64,000 bases of DNA from Hydrogeniiclostridium mannosilyticum (GTDB lineage: Bacteria > Bacillota > Clostridia > Oscillospirales > Acutalibacteraceae). The notes under the pieces were generated by a model. That model was not told the DNA's origin. It was given only the letters and a program-made list of their open reading frames with translations, and searched no databases. The translations under genes were made by a program, and so were the position numbers. Numbering within the stretch: the stretch's first letter is position 1; each line of letters starts with the position of its first letter. The stretch is taken from NCBI RefSeq assembly GCF_003268275.1, contig NZ_QLYR01000001.1, positions 248,001 through 312,000 on the forward strand, written 5' to 3'. This document shows positions 40,809 to 51,670 of the stretch, piece after piece.

Positions 40809-41121
40809 TTAAACGGCTGCTCCTATCTCTTTTATACAGAATAGACGTTGTTTCTTTAGTCAAATTATACCATAAAATTTTTAAAATAAAAACAGAGAGG
40901 ATATCTGATGTTTTTGACCAACATCTCATCTTTTTGGATATTTTGTTGTGATTCCAGGCCGTTTTGCACCACTCACGAGAGAATATTGACAAATTAAATT
41001 TTAGAGTTCATAATAGATAAATAATAAATTAAAATTGTTAAAATACAGCCCTACAACCAGCCCGGAACAAGGGCCTTCCGGGTGTCTAACGGTCTAATAA
41101 AACAAGGCAGGAGGAGCTTTT
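40809..41121. other. Intergenic stretch with promoter for the ACT-UPF0210 operon
   Basis: About 313 bases. It contains a near-consensus promoter (40986-41014) and a CCCGGA/TCCGGG hairpin (41059-41080) in the leader. The rest is AT-rich with no gene. Confidence 0.5.
40986..41014 (+). promoter_or_regulatory. Promoter of the ACT-UPF0210 operon
   Basis: TTGACA at 40986-40991, 17-base spacer, CATAAT at 41009-41014. It lies about 108 bases before the ACT gene ATG. Confidence 0.75.
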
Positions 41122-41391
41122 ATGCGTGCAATTATCACGGTTATCGGAAAAGATATGGTCGGTATTCTGGCAAAGGTATCAACCATCTGCGCGGAATATG
41201 ATGTGAATGTGGTTGAGGTTACGCAGTCAATCCTACAGGATCTCTTCGCCATGATTATGATGGTTGACATTTCCAAGGCATCCATTCCTTTCAGCGAACT
41301 GGCTGACAGGCTTACCACAGTCGGCCAGGAAATGGGCCTCACCATCCACACGATGCACGAGGATATTTTCAACAGCATGCATCACGTATAA
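41122..41391 (+). CDS. ACT-domain regulatory protein (UPF0237)
   Basis: An 89-residue single ACT domain: MRAIITVIGKDMVGILAKVS then EYDVNVVEVTQSILQDLFAMIM and TTVGQEMGLTIHTMHEDIF. This is the UPF0237 family, usually encoded next to UPF0210. It likely binds an amino acid and regulates its partner. A GGAGGAG RBS precedes it. Confidence 0.93.
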   Translation: MRAIITVIGKDMVGILAKVSTICAEYDVNVVEVTQSILQDLFAMIMMVDISKASIPFSELADRLTTVGQEMGLTIHTMHEDIFNSMHHV

Positions 41392-41418
41392 ACTATATTA
41401 CGGAAGGAGGACGCCGCA

Positions 41419-42777
41419 TTGTTAAACTCCCATGATATATTGGAAACCATCAATATGATCGACAATGAAAACCTTGATATCCGCACCATAACCATGGGCA
41501 TCTCCCTGCTGGACTGCGCGGACAGCGATATCAACGCCGCCTGCCGGAAGGTGTACGACAAGGTCTGCCGTTACGCGCAGAACCTGGTAAAAACCGGTGA
41601 GGCTATCAGCAAGGAATACGGTATTCCCATCATTCACAAGCGAGTCTCCGTAACCCCCATTGCCATGATTGCGGCGGCCTGCCCCGGCCATGAACCCATT
41701 GCCTTTGCACATGCCCTGGACCGGGCCGCCCGCGCCATCGGCGTCAATTTTATCGGCGGCTACAGCGCGCTGGTCCACAAGGGGTTCGGCCCCGGGGATT
41801 ACAACCTCATCAAAAGCATACCGCAGGCGCTCAGTGAAACGGAGTTTGTCTGTTCGTCCGTTAACATCGGCTCCACCAAAGCCGGCATCAACATGGATGC
41901 CGTGGACAAAATGGGCCGGATTGTACTGGAAACCGCACAAGCCACTGCGGACCGTGACTGCATTGGCGCCGCCAAGCTTGTTGTCTTCTGCAACGCGCCG
42001 GAGGATAACCCCTTCATGGCCGGCGCCTTTCATGGGCCCGGCGAGCCCGATTGTGTGATTAATGTAGGCGTTTCCGGGCCCGGCGTTGTTCGCGCAGCTA
42101 TTGCCAAGGCCGGTGACTGCGATATTACCGTCATTGCCGATACGATTAAGAAAACAGCCTTTAAAATTACGCGCATGGGGCAGCTTGTTGCGCAGGAGGC
42201 CTCCCGCCGTTTGTTCGTCCCCTTCGGTATTGTGGATCTCTCTCTGGCGCCGACCCCAGCGGTAGGCGACAGCGTTGCCTATATTCTGGAGGAAATGGGT
42301 CTGGAAAAATGCGGCGCACATGGCACGACAGCCTGCTTGGCGCTGCTTAATGATGCCGTTAAAAAAGGCGGGGTCATGGCCTCTTCCCACGTGGGCGGCC
42401 TTTCCGGAGCCTTCATTCCCGTGACGGAGGATGCCGGTATGATTGAGGCAGCGCGCTGCAAGGCGCTCTCTATCACTAAGCTAGAGGCCATGACTGCTGT
42501 CTGCTCTGTGGGGCTGGATATGATCAATATTCCGGGCGATACGCCGCCGGAGGTGATCTCCGCCATCATTGCCGACGAGGCCGCTATCGGTATGGTCAAC
42601 TCGAAAACCACCGCCGTCCGCGTTATCCCCGCCATCGGTAAACATGCCGGTGATGAGCTGAACTTCGGCGGCCTGCTGGGAGGCGGCCCCATCATGGAGC
42701 TAAACCCCTATTCTCCGCAAAAATTCATCAAGCGCGGCGGACGCATTCCTGCACCTATGCAGAGTTTAAAAAATTGA
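41419..42777 (+). CDS. UPF0210 family (DUF711) protein
   Basis: A 452-residue protein with the family start [32 protein letters not shown] and the conserved [23 protein letters not shown] and GSVGLDMI-type [14 protein letters not shown] segments. It starts at TTG 41419 after a GGAGG RBS. Together with the preceding ACT protein it forms a widely conserved two-gene operon of unknown biochemical function. Confidence 0.93.
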   Translation: MLNSHDILETINMIDNENLDIRTITMGISLLDCADSDINAACRKVYDKVCRYAQNLVKTGEAISKEYGIPIIHKRVSVTPIAMIAAACPGHEPIAFAHALDRAARAIGVNFIGGYSALVHKGFGPGDYNLIKSIPQALSETEFVCSSVNIGSTKAGINMDAVDKMGRIVLETAQATADRDCIGAAKLVVFCNAPEDNPFMAGAFHGPGEPDCVINVGVSGPGVVRAAIAKAGDCDITVIADTIKKTAFKITRMGQLVAQEASRRLFVPFGIVDLSLAPTPAVGDSVAYILEEMGLEKCGAHGTTACLALLNDAVKKGGVMASSHVGGLSGAFIPVTEDAGMIEAARCKALSITKLEAMTAVCSVGLDMINIPGDTPPEVISAIIADEAAIGMVNSKTTAVRVIPAIGKHAGDELNFGGLLGGGPIMELNPYSPQKFIKRGGRIPAPMQSLKN

Positions 42778-42842
42778 AAACCGGTTAAAGCTAACCGAAC
42801 AAAAACAGTTTTGTGATTGTCAAGAATTAGGAGGCGGGCACA

Positions 42843-43154
42843 GTGCAAAACCTGATTAAGGAAATTGTCGACATGGATAAAAAAGCTCGGGAAATAACCG
42901 ATGCAGCCCAGGTCGAAAAGGTAAATTCAGAAAAGGAAACCGCCCAAAAACGGGAACAAATCCGGCAGGAATATTTGACACGCGCACGGCAGCGCATCCA
43001 AAAAAACGAGCCTATTGAACGGGAGGCCGCCGAAAAGGCCTGGACGGAAAAAGCCGCCTATTACAAGCAGCTTTCAGAGAAGCTGGAAAAAACTTACCGC
43101 GAAAACGGCAGCCAATGGGTAGCGGAGCTTGTTGCCCGTGTGACGGGAGAGTGA
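42843..43154 (+). CDS. V-type ATPase peripheral-stalk subunit G/H
   Basis: A 103-residue, fully helical, highly charged protein (KEIVDMDKKAREITDAAQVE, EKETAQKREQIRQEYLTRAR, KLEKTYRENGSQWVAELVAR) typical of the EG peripheral stalk of V-ATPases. It starts with GTG 42843 after a TTAGGAGG RBS. First gene of the V-ATPase operon. Confidence 0.82.
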   Translation: MQNLIKEIVDMDKKAREITDAAQVEKVNSEKETAQKREQIRQEYLTRARQRIQKNEPIEREAAEKAWTEKAAYYKQLSEKLEKTYRENGSQWVAELVARVTGE

Positions 43155-43158
43155 TTAT

Positions 43159-44214
43159 ATGCTTTCCTCTTTTTCCTCTAACGCCATTCTGGCAAAGGCG
43201 AGGGCCATGTACGGCCGACGGCTGAAAACCGAGGATTACCGCGCGCTGCTTGCCTGTAAAACGGTGGGCGAGGTGGCCGGTTATTTAAAATCGCAGACCG
43301 CCTACGGCTCCATTCTCGCCGGCATCAATGAAATTGAAGTGCACCGGCTTCAGCTTGAAACCAAGCTGCGTCAAAAGCTTTTTGATGACTATGCCGCGCT
43401 GTGCCGCTATGAAATTTCCGTAGGCGAGCACTTTTCTCAATATCTGATTACCCGCACGGAAATTGAGCAAATTCTTCACAGCATTCTCCTGCTTAACGCA
43501 GATATGCCGGAGGAATATTTGTTTTCCATGCCCATGTATCTCAGCCGGCACACACGAATCGACCTCTCCTCTTTGAGCCGGATTAAAAGCTTTGACGATT
43601 TATTGAGCGCGCTTGCCCATACCCCTTACCGCGCGTTATTAGAGCCCTTCCGTCCGGCAGAAAACGACCGCTTGCACTTTACTGAAATTGAAAATGCCCT
43701 GTATACCTACCTGTACGGAAATGTATTTCAGGTAATCGGCCGTTATATGAAGGGTGAAGCCGCCAGGCAGCTCACAGAGCTGTTTGACTCTTATATAGAC
43801 CTGCTCAATTATGTGCGGATTCTGCGCCTGAAATTCACCTACCGCTCCGGAACGGATTTCATTCGCAGCACCCTGTTCCCCTACGGCGCCTTTAGGAAAA
43901 AGCTGCTGAACGAGGTTTTAGCCGCCGAGTCAAAAGAGCAGATTGATGCCGCTCTGGCAAAGACCTCCATCGGCCGCCAGATTGCAAAGACAGAATACAA
44001 CTATGTAGACGAAATTCCCAACCGGGTCAAGTATAAAACATGTCGGCGCGATATTCGCTTTTCCACGCATCCCTCTGTGGTAATGATGAGTTATATTTTT
44101 CTGACGCAATGTGAGATTTACGATATCATCACCATTGTCGAAGGGATTCGCTATCAGCTACCGCCGGATGAGATTGAAAAGCTATTGACTGTTATTCGAT
44201 TTGATCCTGTATAA
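43159..44214 (+). CDS. ntpC: V-type ATPase subunit C (AtpC/NtpC, d-type)
   Basis: A 351-residue helical protein with the C/d-subunit pattern: MLSSFSSNAILAKARAMYGR start, SLSRIKSFDDLLSALAHTPYR, a Tyr-rich central part, and RFSTHPSVVMMSYIFLTQCE IYDI near the C-terminus, which couples rotor and stator. It follows subunit H by 4 bases. Confidence 0.88.
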   Translation: MLSSFSSNAILAKARAMYGRRLKTEDYRALLACKTVGEVAGYLKSQTAYGSILAGINEIEVHRLQLETKLRQKLFDDYAALCRYEISVGEHFSQYLITRTEIEQILHSILLLNADMPEEYLFSMPMYLSRHTRIDLSSLSRIKSFDDLLSALAHTPYRALLEPFRPAENDRLHFTEIENALYTYLYGNVFQVIGRYMKGEAARQLTELFDSYIDLLNYVRILRLKFTYRSGTDFIRSTLFPYGAFRKKLLNEVLAAESKEQIDAALAKTSIGRQIAKTEYNYVDEIPNRVKYKTCRRDIRFSTHPSVVMMSYIFLTQCEIYDIITIVEGIRYQLPPDEIEKLLTVIRFDPV

Positions 44215-44249
44215 ATAAGCAATACGCCACTGGAAAGGGAGCGAACTCA

Positions 44250-46196
44250 TTGGCAGTCTTAAAAATCAAAGTGGCCAGCATTATCGGCAGAATGACCGCC
44301 CTTGATAATGTGACGGCCGTGTGTGGAAAAGCAGGTATATTCCACCCGGACAACCCATTGTCCTTTTACTCGGATACCTCTGACTTTTCACCACTCAATG
44401 AAGAGAACCCCTATATAGAACCCCTGCAGCAGCTTGCAGACGCAGTCGATGGAAACCACAAGCGCCTGTACCTGCTGGACGCCCCCGCACTGGAAGGGGT
44501 CAATTATACCGAAGACGAAATTGACGCCTACATTTCCACCATCTCGGAAAAATTCGGCGGCCTGCAGGCCGACCGGTCCGATGCCCAGCAGCGCATCGAG
44601 GATTATTCGCGCGAAATTTCTCAAATCAGCCATTTCACCGGCATGGCACTGGACCTTGACTCCATCCGAGAGTGCTCATACATCAAGGTCCGCTTTGGGT
44701 TCATCCCCAAAGAAAGCTTTGAAAAACTTAAGCACTATGACCAAAATCCCTACATCATCTTTTTTCCCTGCTCCAGTGACGACGAGCATTATTGGGGCAT
44801 CTATTTTTCACCGGTGGATCAGGTCAGCGAAGTGGACCGCATTTTTTCCAGCCTTTACTTTCAGCGGGTTCGTCTTGCAGAGCTCAAGGATACCCCGGAG
44901 CAGGCTGTCGCAGACCTTCGCAGTGCGAGGGAAGTACAGCTTGAACGGATTCAGCGCATTGACTCGCAGCTCTCCTCCCTTTGGGAGCAGGAAAAGGACC
45001 ACTGCCTGAAGCTTTACTCCTGGCTGCGGGAGCATTCGGTTTATTTCGGCATCCGCCATTTCGCTGCAAGGTACAATGACAATTTCATTTTGACGGGCTG
45101 GATACCGGCAGAGGATGAGGCTCTTTTCCGGGCTGAGCTGGACAAAATTCCTTCCGTTGAGCTTTATTTCGAGGATGCAAGCGAGGAGCTCGCCCATTCT
45201 CCGCCTGTCAAGCTGAAAAATCATAAGCCCTTCAAGCCTTTTGAATTTTTTGTGGACATGTATGGGCTTCCCCAATATAACGAACTGGACCCTACAACTT
45301 TTGTCGCCATCACCTATTTTCTGTTGTTCGGCATCATGTTCGCCGATGTTGGCCAGGGAATTTGCGTCTCGATTGTAGGCTGGCTGATGTGGAAATTTAA
45401 GAAAATGAAGCTGGGCCAGGCGCTGATTCCGTGCGGAATTTCCTCGGCTGTTTTTGGCGTTGTTTTCGGTTCGGTGTTTGGCTATGAACATGTCCTGGAC
45501 CCCTTCTACCAATCCGTATTCGGCCTAAAGAGCAAGCCTATTGAAATTATGGAACCCGACGCAACCGTTGGCATCATCATTGCCGCCGTCTGCATTGGCA
45601 TCTTCCTTGTGCTGACTGCTATTTTAATCAACATTGTCTGTTCCTTGAAGCAGAAGCATTACCAACGCGCCCTATTCGGGCCCAATGGGATCGCGGGCTT
45701 TGTCTTTTATGGGGGGCTCGTGCTTGGGTTCGGCGGCCAGATGGTTTTAGGCTGGCCTATTCTCAGTCTGCCCTATATTCTGCTGGTGATTGTACTCCCG
45801 TTGATTATCATTCTCTTTCAGGAGGTTCTGGGCGGGCTTGCCGAGCACCGGCCGGACTGGAAGCCGGACAGCTGGGGCAGCTATATTGCTGAAAATTTCT
45901 TTGAGCTGTTTGAGGTGCTGCTCGCCTATGCCAGCAACACAATCTCCTTCCTGCGTGTCGGCGCTTTCGTGCTAGTACACGCCGGGATGATGACCATGGT
46001 CTTCACTTTGGCCGATATGAGCGGCGGTATTGCCTATATTTTAATTGTAGTAATCGGCAATATCATCGTAATGGGCATGGAGGGGCTTTTGGTCGGTATT
46101 CAGGTCATGCGCCTGGAATTTTACGAAATGTTCAGCCGCTTTTTTGAAGGCGGTGGGCGGCCCTTTAAACCCGTTGTTGTCCGCGGGGAATTTTAA
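44250..46196 (+). CDS. ntpI: V-type ATPase subunit I (a-subunit)
   Basis: A 648-residue protein. The N-terminal half is soluble and helical with coiled-coil parts; the C-terminal half (from about residue 365) has multiple TM helices including YFLLFGIMFADVGQGICV, the Gly-rich turn of the family, and FELLFEVL-like FFELFEVLLAYASNTISFLRVGAFVL, which includes the half-channel Arg (FLRVGAF). It starts at TTG 44250. Confidence 0.93.
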   Translation: MAVLKIKVASIIGRMTALDNVTAVCGKAGIFHPDNPLSFYSDTSDFSPLNEENPYIEPLQQLADAVDGNHKRLYLLDAPALEGVNYTEDEIDAYISTISEKFGGLQADRSDAQQRIEDYSREISQISHFTGMALDLDSIRECSYIKVRFGFIPKESFEKLKHYDQNPYIIFFPCSSDDEHYWGIYFSPVDQVSEVDRIFSSLYFQRVRLAELKDTPEQAVADLRSAREVQLERIQRIDSQLSSLWEQEKDHCLKLYSWLREHSVYFGIRHFAARYNDNFILTGWIPAEDEALFRAELDKIPSVELYFEDASEELAHSPPVKLKNHKPFKPFEFFVDMYGLPQYNELDPTTFVAITYFLLFGIMFADVGQGICVSIVGWLMWKFKKMKLGQALIPCGISSAVFGVVFGSVFGYEHVLDPFYQSVFGLKSKPIEIMEPDATVGIIIAAVCIGIFLVLTAILINIVCSLKQKHYQRALFGPNGIAGFVFYGGLVLGFGGQMVLGWPILSLPYILLVIVLPLIIILFQEVLGGLAEHRPDWKPDSWGSYIAENFFELFEVLLAYASNTISFLRVGAFVLVHAGMMTMVFTLADMSGGIAYILIVVIGNIIVMGMEGLLVGIQVMRLEFYEMFSRFFEGGGRPFKPVVVRGEF

Positions 46197-46247
46197 CCCG
46201 GTTCCCCTTTTATTATATCATCTATTATTTTTTAGGAGGTACCCGTT

Positions 46248-46706
46248 ATGACTTACATTATGATCGGCATTTCTGCGCTCGCATTGATTCTTTCTATTGC
46301 TTACTCCGTGTATTCTGTCAAAAGAGGCCGAAAGCCTGCGCGTGCGTTTGCTTACCAGCTTCTCAGCTTTGTTGCCATCTGTGTTGTATGCTTCTCTGTG
46401 CCGGCAGTAACGCAGGCTGCTACAAATGATGATGCCGCCCCAACTGCTACAGCTGCTGAAACCACCCAAACAGAAGCGGCCGGCGCCTCCTCACAAAATG
46501 GGTTGGGCTTGATTGCCGCAGCGCTCGCAGTCGGTATTGCCGGCATCGGCGGTGGCATTGCGGTTGCCGCAGCCGCCCCTGCTGCTATTGGCGCCACCAG
46601 CGAGGACCCCAAGGCCTTTGGTAAGGCGATGATTTTTGTTGCTCTCGGCGAAGGCATCGCCTTGTATGGCCTGCTGATCGCTATCCTGATCTGGATGAAA
46701 TGTTAA
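46248..46706 (+). CDS. ntpK: V-type ATPase subunit K (proteolipid) with N-terminal extension
   Basis: A 152-residue protein. Two C-terminal helices form the proteolipid hairpin: GLIAAALAVGIAGIGGGIAV and AMIFVALGEGIALYGLLIAI, with the ion-binding Glu in ALGEGIALYG followed at +5 by Tyr. Unlike single-hairpin proteins it has an extra N-terminal pair of TM helices (MTYIMIGISALALILSIAYS, FAYQLLSFVAICVVCFSVPA), joined by a Thr/Ala-rich loop. A strong RBS (TAGGAGG) precedes it. Confidence 0.9.
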   Translation: MTYIMIGISALALILSIAYSVYSVKRGRKPARAFAYQLLSFVAICVVCFSVPAVTQAATNDDAAPTATAAETTQTEAAGASSQNGLGLIAAALAVGIAGIGGGIAVAAAAPAAIGATSEDPKAFGKAMIFVALGEGIALYGLLIAILIWMKC

Positions 46707-46734
46707 CCCCTTCCTTTTGGCAGGAGGTTTTTAT

Positions 46735-47043
46735 ATGCGCTTTTATTTAATCAGCGACAATGTCGACACTCAGGTGGGGCTGCGCCTTGCAGGGATTGAC
46801 GGAGTTGTCGTTCATGAGCCCGCAGAGGTTGAAAAAGCCTTGGATAGAGCAGTAAAAATGGAGGACGTAGCTGTTATTTTAATTACAGAAACGCTGCTTC
46901 AGCTGTGCCGTGAAAAGGTGTACAGCCTCAAACTCAACTGCAAACGGCCGCTAATCGTCGAAATTCCCGACCGGCACGGCAACGGACGTACCAGCGACTC
47001 TATTACCCGTTACGTCCGCGAAGCAATTGGCCTGAAACTATGA
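46735..47043 (+). CDS. ntpF: V-type ATPase subunit F
   Basis: A 102-residue alpha/beta protein (MRFYLISDNVDTQVGLRLAG, IDGVVVHEPAEVEKALDRAV, VAVILITETLLQLCREKVYS, RPLIVEIPDRHGNGRT) of the F-subunit family. ATG 46735 follows a GGAGG RBS; six upstream residues belong to the leader. It lies between K and E. Confidence 0.9.
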   Translation: MRFYLISDNVDTQVGLRLAGIDGVVVHEPAEVEKALDRAVKMEDVAVILITETLLQLCREKVYSLKLNCKRPLIVEIPDRHGNGRTSDSITRYVREAIGLKL

Positions 47044-47079
47044 AGCCGCGCCGGGCGGCTGGACTGGAGGGAACCCTAA

Positions 47080-47706
47080 ATGCCTATTAACACCACTCCT
47101 GTTAATAATGAGGAAGAAAAAGTCAACAAATTTTATACGGCGATCAACCATTACGCCTTGGAACAGCGTAAAAAAATTGAACATGAAATTGCCGAGTTCA
47201 AGTCCAAAAAGCTGGAAGAGGCCGAAAATGAGGTTTTAGCAGAGGCCTACCACCTGATTCAAAAAGAAATGGCTCAGATGCGCGGCGGCATTTCCAGAGA
47301 AATGGCAAAAAGGGAAATTGACTGCCGGCGCGGTCTGTTGGAACAGCGCCAGAAGATCACCGATGAGGTTTTTAAGCAGGCAGCGGAGTCACTGCTGCAA
47401 TATACCCAGACAGACCGCTACCCTGCTCTTTTGCAGAAACTTGCAAAGGAAATTGCCCTGTTTATGCAGAAGAAGGAGTGCGATGCGCTTATTATTTACC
47501 TGAAGCCGGGAGATGAAAAATACCGCGATTCTATTGTGCCCCTGTTTTCTGCCCCCTGCTCCTTTGTATCGGACCCGGAAATTCAGCTGGGTGGGCTGCG
47601 CGTCTCCTGCGAGGCAAGGAGGCTTGTCGCGGATTCTACCCTCGATGCCTTATTAAAGGACCAGCTTCCCTGGTTTGAGGAGCACTCTCATCTGGCGATT
47701 TCTTGA
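47080..47706 (+). CDS. ntpE: V-type ATPase subunit E
   Basis: A 208-residue protein: a charged N-terminal helix (residues 10-100) pairing with the G/H subunit, and a C-terminal globular domain (DALIIYLKPGDEKYRDS, IQLGGLRVSCEARRLVADS TLDA). The usual E-subunit signature GGLRV..  is clear. Start at ATG 47080. Confidence 0.88.
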   Translation: MPINTTPVNNEEEKVNKFYTAINHYALEQRKKIEHEIAEFKSKKLEEAENEVLAEAYHLIQKEMAQMRGGISREMAKREIDCRRGLLEQRQKITDEVFKQAAESLLQYTQTDRYPALLQKLAKEIALFMQKKECDALIIYLKPGDEKYRDSIVPLFSAPCSFVSDPEIQLGGLRVSCEARRLVADSTLDALLKDQLPWFEEHSHLAIS

Positions 47707-47722
47707 GGAAAGGAGCCAATTC

Positions 47723-49486
47723 ATGAACAAGTCCAACGATGTAATTTACGGAATAAATGGACCCGTTGTCACACTGAAAAATTCCCGCAGCTTTTCCATG
47801 ATGGAAATGGTCTTTGTGGGGAAGGAACATCTGGTGGGCGAGGTCATCGGGATTACCGAGAATCTGACCACCATCCAGGTCTATGAAGAAACTACCGGGT
47901 TATTTCCCGGCGAACCCGTTGAAGGCACTGGAAGCCCAATGAATGTCACTTTGGGCCCCGGTATTCTCGACAATATATTTGACGGCATCGAACGCCCTCT
48001 GAAGGCCATTCAGGAGCAGAGCGGCTCCTTCATCTCCCGCGGCAGTAACGTCTCCGCATTGGATCAAAAACGGCTTTGGGCGGTTACGCTGACCGTTCAT
48101 GAGGGCGACCCCGTAAAGGGCGGCAGCATCTATGCAACACTGCCGGAGACCGCTATTATTGAGCACCGCTGCATGGTGCCGCCGAATCTTTCCGGCACCA
48201 TCACCAAGGTTATGCCCAATGGACAATATCATGCAGACGACACCATTGCGGAACTCACGGACGAAAAAGGCACCGTACATTCGCTGACTCTTTGCCAGCG
48301 CTGGCCTATTCGAACCCCGCGCCCGGTCGCCAGTCGCCTGCCCACCAATATTCCACTCATTACCGGGCAGCGCGTTATCGATACGCTCTTCCCTATCGGC
48401 AAAGGCGGTACCGCTGCAATCCCCGGTGGTTTCGGCACCGGCAAAACGATGACGCAGCATCAGCTGGCAAAATGGTGTGACGCCGATATTATCGTTTATG
48501 TAGGCTGTGGGGAACGCGGCAATGAAATGAGCCAAGTGCTTGATGAATTTAGCAGCCTGATGGACCCTAAATCCGGGCGCCCCATGACAGACCGTACTGT
48601 TTTAATTGCCAATACCAGCAACATGCCGGTAGCGGCCCGTGAAGCCTCCATCTATACCGGCATTACGTTAGCTGAATATTACCGTGACATGGGCTACCAT
48701 GTCGCTATTATGGCGGACTCTACCTCTCGCTGGGCCGAGGCACTGCGCGAAATCTCAGGCCGTTTGGAGGAAATGCCTGCTGAAGAGGGGTTCCCCGCCT
48801 ATCTGCCCAGCCGTCTTTCCGAGTTTTATGAGCGCGCCGGCCTGACCGAAAACCTGAATAACAGCAACGGCTCTGTAACCATCATCGGCGCCGTATCTCC
48901 GCAGGGCTCCGATTTTTCCGAGCCCGTTACACAAAACACCAAGCGCTTTACACGCTGCTTCTGGGCGCTGGATAAGGCACTGGCCTATGCCCGCCATTAT
49001 CCGGCCATCAACTGGACACAGAGCTATAGTGAATATTTTACTGACCTGGACCCCTGGTACACAAAGGAGCTTGGTGAGGACTTCGTCAAGTACCGCAAGC
49101 GCATCAGCCGGATTTTGCAGGAAGAAAACCAGCTGATGGAAATTGTCAAGCTGATTGGTTCCGATGTTTTGCCCGACGACCAGAAGCTTGTAATTGAGAT
49201 TGCACGCGTAATCCGTGTCGGATTTCTGCAACAGAACGCCTTCCATAAAGACGACACCTTTGTCCCCCTCCCCAAGCAAAAGCGGATGATGGAGGCCATT
49301 CTCTATCTCTATGACAAGGCCAAGCAGCTCGTCGCCGCCAGTGTACCCATCTCCAGTGTGATTGAAACCGGCTTACTGGATAAGCTCGTGAAGATGAAAT
49401 ACGATATTCCAAATGATAACCCCGCGTTATTTGATGCGTATCTCTCTGAAATCGACCAAAAGCTCGCGCAGATCGTTTCTGCATAG
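47723..49486 (+). CDS. ntpA: V-type ATPase subunit A (catalytic)
   Basis: A 587-residue catalytic subunit. P-loop [17 protein letters not shown] near 234, then [20 protein letters not shown], the arginine-finger region and the [23 protein letters not shown] segment, ending in the helical C-terminal domain. ATG 47723 follows a GGAAAGGAG RBS, replacing an upstream in-frame start within subunit E. Confidence 0.96.
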   Translation: MNKSNDVIYGINGPVVTLKNSRSFSMMEMVFVGKEHLVGEVIGITENLTTIQVYEETTGLFPGEPVEGTGSPMNVTLGPGILDNIFDGIERPLKAIQEQSGSFISRGSNVSALDQKRLWAVTLTVHEGDPVKGGSIYATLPETAIIEHRCMVPPNLSGTITKVMPNGQYHADDTIAELTDEKGTVHSLTLCQRWPIRTPRPVASRLPTNIPLITGQRVIDTLFPIGKGGTAAIPGGFGTGKTMTQHQLAKWCDADIIVYVGCGERGNEMSQVLDEFSSLMDPKSGRPMTDRTVLIANTSNMPVAAREASIYTGITLAEYYRDMGYHVAIMADSTSRWAEALREISGRLEEMPAEEGFPAYLPSRLSEFYERAGLTENLNNSNGSVTIIGAVSPQGSDFSEPVTQNTKRFTRCFWALDKALAYARHYPAINWTQSYSEYFTDLDPWYTKELGEDFVKYRKRISRILQEENQLMEIVKLIGSDVLPDDQKLVIEIARVIRVGFLQQNAFHKDDTFVPLPKQKRMMEAILYLYDKAKQLVAASVPISSVIETGLLDKLVKMKYDIPNDNPALFDAYLSEIDQKLAQIVSA

Positions 49487-49510
49487 GAAAGGAGAGTGAA
49501 GTCAAATATT

Positions 49511-50920
49511 ATGTTGCTTGATTATGTTGGCGTAACCGAAATTAATGGCTCCCTGATTGTCATAGACGATGTAGAAAACGCCTCCTTTGAAGAGGTTGTT
49601 GAAATCCGTTTAGCAGACGGTTCCATGCGCCAGGGCCGAATTGTAGAAATGGACGGCAAGCGTGCTGTTATTCAGGTATTTGAAGGCACGCGCGGAATCG
49701 CCCTCGATAATACCCGCACCCGTCTGACCGGCCACCCTATGGAGCTGGCGCTTTCCCCGGAAATCCTCGGGCGTGTATTTGACGGCGCCGGACGCCCTAT
49801 CGACGGCTTGGGGGATATCTTCCCCGAAAAGCGGGCCAACATCAACGGCACCCCGATTAATCCTGTTGCCCGTATTTACCCCAAAAACTACATTAATACC
49901 GGTATCTCCTCGATTGATACCCTGATGACGCTGATTCGCGGCCAAAAGCTGCCCATTTTCTCAGGCTCCGGTATGAAGCACAACGAGCTTGCTGTACAGA
50001 TTGCCCGTCAGGCGAAAATCAGTGACGAGGGGGAGAAATTTTGCATCATCTTTGCCGCAATGGGTGTTAAAAATGATGTTGCAGAATATTTCCGCCGCTC
50101 CTTTGACGAATCCGGCGTCCTACAGCGTGTTGTCATGTTTCTCAACCTGAGCAACGACCCGATCATCGAACGCATATTGACGCCCCGCTGCGCATTGACC
50201 GCTGCGGAATATCTGGCCTTTGAGCAGGGGATGCATGTACTGGTAATCATGACGGATATGACCTCCTATGCAGAGGCGTTACGCGAATTTAGCTCCAGCA
50301 AGGGTGAAATTCCCGGCCGGAAGGGATATCCGGGCTACCTATACTCCGACCTGGCCTCCCTTTATGAGCGAGCCGGTATGGTAATAGGCAAGCAGGGCTC
50401 CGTCACACAAATTCCCATCCTCACCATGCCTAATGACGATGTGACGCATCCCGTCCCGGACCTGACCGGCTACATTACGGAAGGGCAGATCGTACTGGAC
50501 CGCGCGCTGGATAGCGCCGGTACCTACCCGCCGGTTTCCGTGCTCCCCTCTCTCTCTCGTTTGATGAAGGACGGCATTGGCGAGGGCTACACCCGCACAG
50601 ACCACTCTGCCCTTTCCAACCAGCTGTTTGCTTCCTATGCACATGTAATCGACGCCCGCTCACTGGCTTCTGTTATTGGTGAAGAGGAGCTTTCCCCCTC
50701 CGACAAAAAATATCTCGAATTTGGTAAGCTCTTCGAAAAATATTTTGTCAATCAGGGCTTTAATGAAAACCGCACTATTGACCAAAGCCTAGACTTAGGC
50801 TGGAGATTGCTTTCTGTTCTGCCGCGTGAAGAGCTGGATCGTGTTGATGAGGAAACGCTAAACCAATATTATCAACCCTCCGACGGTTCCATTCAGGATA
50901 TTTCTGTTGAGGAGAAGTGA
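49511..50920 (+). CDS. ntpB: V-type ATPase subunit B (regulatory)
   Basis: A 469-residue protein starting [20 protein letters not shown], with the non-catalytic P-loop replacement ([18 protein letters not shown]), [19 protein letters not shown] and [25 protein letters not shown] 15 bases upstream is closer to the RBS but the conserved start begins at this ATG, so the choice is uncertain. Confidence 0.94.
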   Translation: MLLDYVGVTEINGSLIVIDDVENASFEEVVEIRLADGSMRQGRIVEMDGKRAVIQVFEGTRGIALDNTRTRLTGHPMELALSPEILGRVFDGAGRPIDGLGDIFPEKRANINGTPINPVARIYPKNYINTGISSIDTLMTLIRGQKLPIFSGSGMKHNELAVQIARQAKISDEGEKFCIIFAAMGVKNDVAEYFRRSFDESGVLQRVVMFLNLSNDPIIERILTPRCALTAAEYLAFEQGMHVLVIMTDMTSYAEALREFSSSKGEIPGRKGYPGYLYSDLASLYERAGMVIGKQGSVTQIPILTMPNDDVTHPVPDLTGYITEGQIVLDRALDSAGTYPPVSVLPSLSRLMKDGIGEGYTRTDHSALSNQLFASYAHVIDARSLASVIGEEELSPSDKKYLEFGKLFEKYFVNQGFNENRTIDQSLDLGWRLLSVLPREELDRVDEETLNQYYQPSDGSIQDISVEEK

Positions 50921-50941
50921 GAAAGGGGCTTGTGATTGGTT

Positions 50942-51568
50942 ATGAGTGTACAAACAGTCCCCACCAAGGGCAACCTGCTGGCCGCCAAAAAGTCCTTGGC
51001 ACTTTCCAAAAACGGTTTTGAGCTGCTTGACCGCAAGCGCAATATCTTGATTCGCGAAATGATGGGCCTGATGGGGCGTGCGTCCAATATCCAAAACAAG
51101 ATTGACGACACCTATGCCCAGGCCTACCAGGCCCTACAAATGGCTAACATTACACTGGGAATCTGTAGCGAGCTTTCAAAAACAGTACCGCTTGACAATA
51201 GCCTTAATATCGCCTACCGTAGCGTTATGGGGGTTGAAATTCCTATGATCTCCATTGGAGAGCCTTCGGATATGCTGGTTCCATATGGCCTCAATTCCAC
51301 CAATATTATGATGGACAGGGCCTTTCTGAAATTTAATGAGGTAAAGCAGCTGACCGCAGAGCTTGCCGAAGTGGAAAACAGCGTTTATCGTCTAGCAGAT
51401 GCGATTAAAAAGACGCAAAAACGTGCTAACGCGCTGAAAAATATTATGATTCCACGCTTTGAAGAAACTGTTAAGTTTATTACAGACTCACTTGAGGAAA
51501 AAGAACGTGAAGAATTTTCCCGCTTAAAGATTATCAAACGGCAAAAAGAAAAGCTCGGTCAAGCATAA
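50942..51568 (+). CDS. ntpD: V-type ATPase subunit D
   Basis: A 208-residue helical central-stalk subunit: TVPTKGNLLAAKKSLALSKN then GFELLDRKRNILIREM and the C-terminal TQKRANALKNIMIPRFEETV, REEFSRLKIIKRQKEKL. Last gene of the operon. ATG 50942 is used; TTG 50936 is in frame but six residues earlier without benefit. Confidence 0.92.
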   Translation: MSVQTVPTKGNLLAAKKSLALSKNGFELLDRKRNILIREMMGLMGRASNIQNKIDDTYAQAYQALQMANITLGICSELSKTVPLDNSLNIAYRSVMGVEIPMISIGEPSDMLVPYGLNSTNIMMDRAFLKFNEVKQLTAELAEVENSVYRLADAIKKTQKRANALKNIMIPRFEETVKFITDSLEEKEREEFSRLKIIKRQKEKLGQA

Positions 51569-51580
51569 GGGATCTCTTCA

Positions 51581-51610
51581 AATCTGTGTCCGTTGGGCAC
51601 AGATTTTTTT
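51581..51610 (+). terminator. Terminator of the V-ATPase operon
   Basis: Stem AATCTGTG(T)CC/GG(G)CACAGATT followed by seven T on the plus strand. Confidence 0.85.
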
Positions 51611-51617
51611 ATTGCAT

Positions 51618-51657
51618 AAAGAAGGCCTCCTCCGGCAAAATACCGAAAGAGGCCTTC
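51618..51657 (-). terminator. Terminator of the leuS operon
   Basis: Arms GAAGGCCTC (51621-51629) and GAGGCCTTC (51649-51657) around a 19-base loop, followed on the minus strand by a short TTTATG, just after the leuS stop. Confidence 0.65.
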
Positions 51658-51670
51658 CATATTCTATTCG

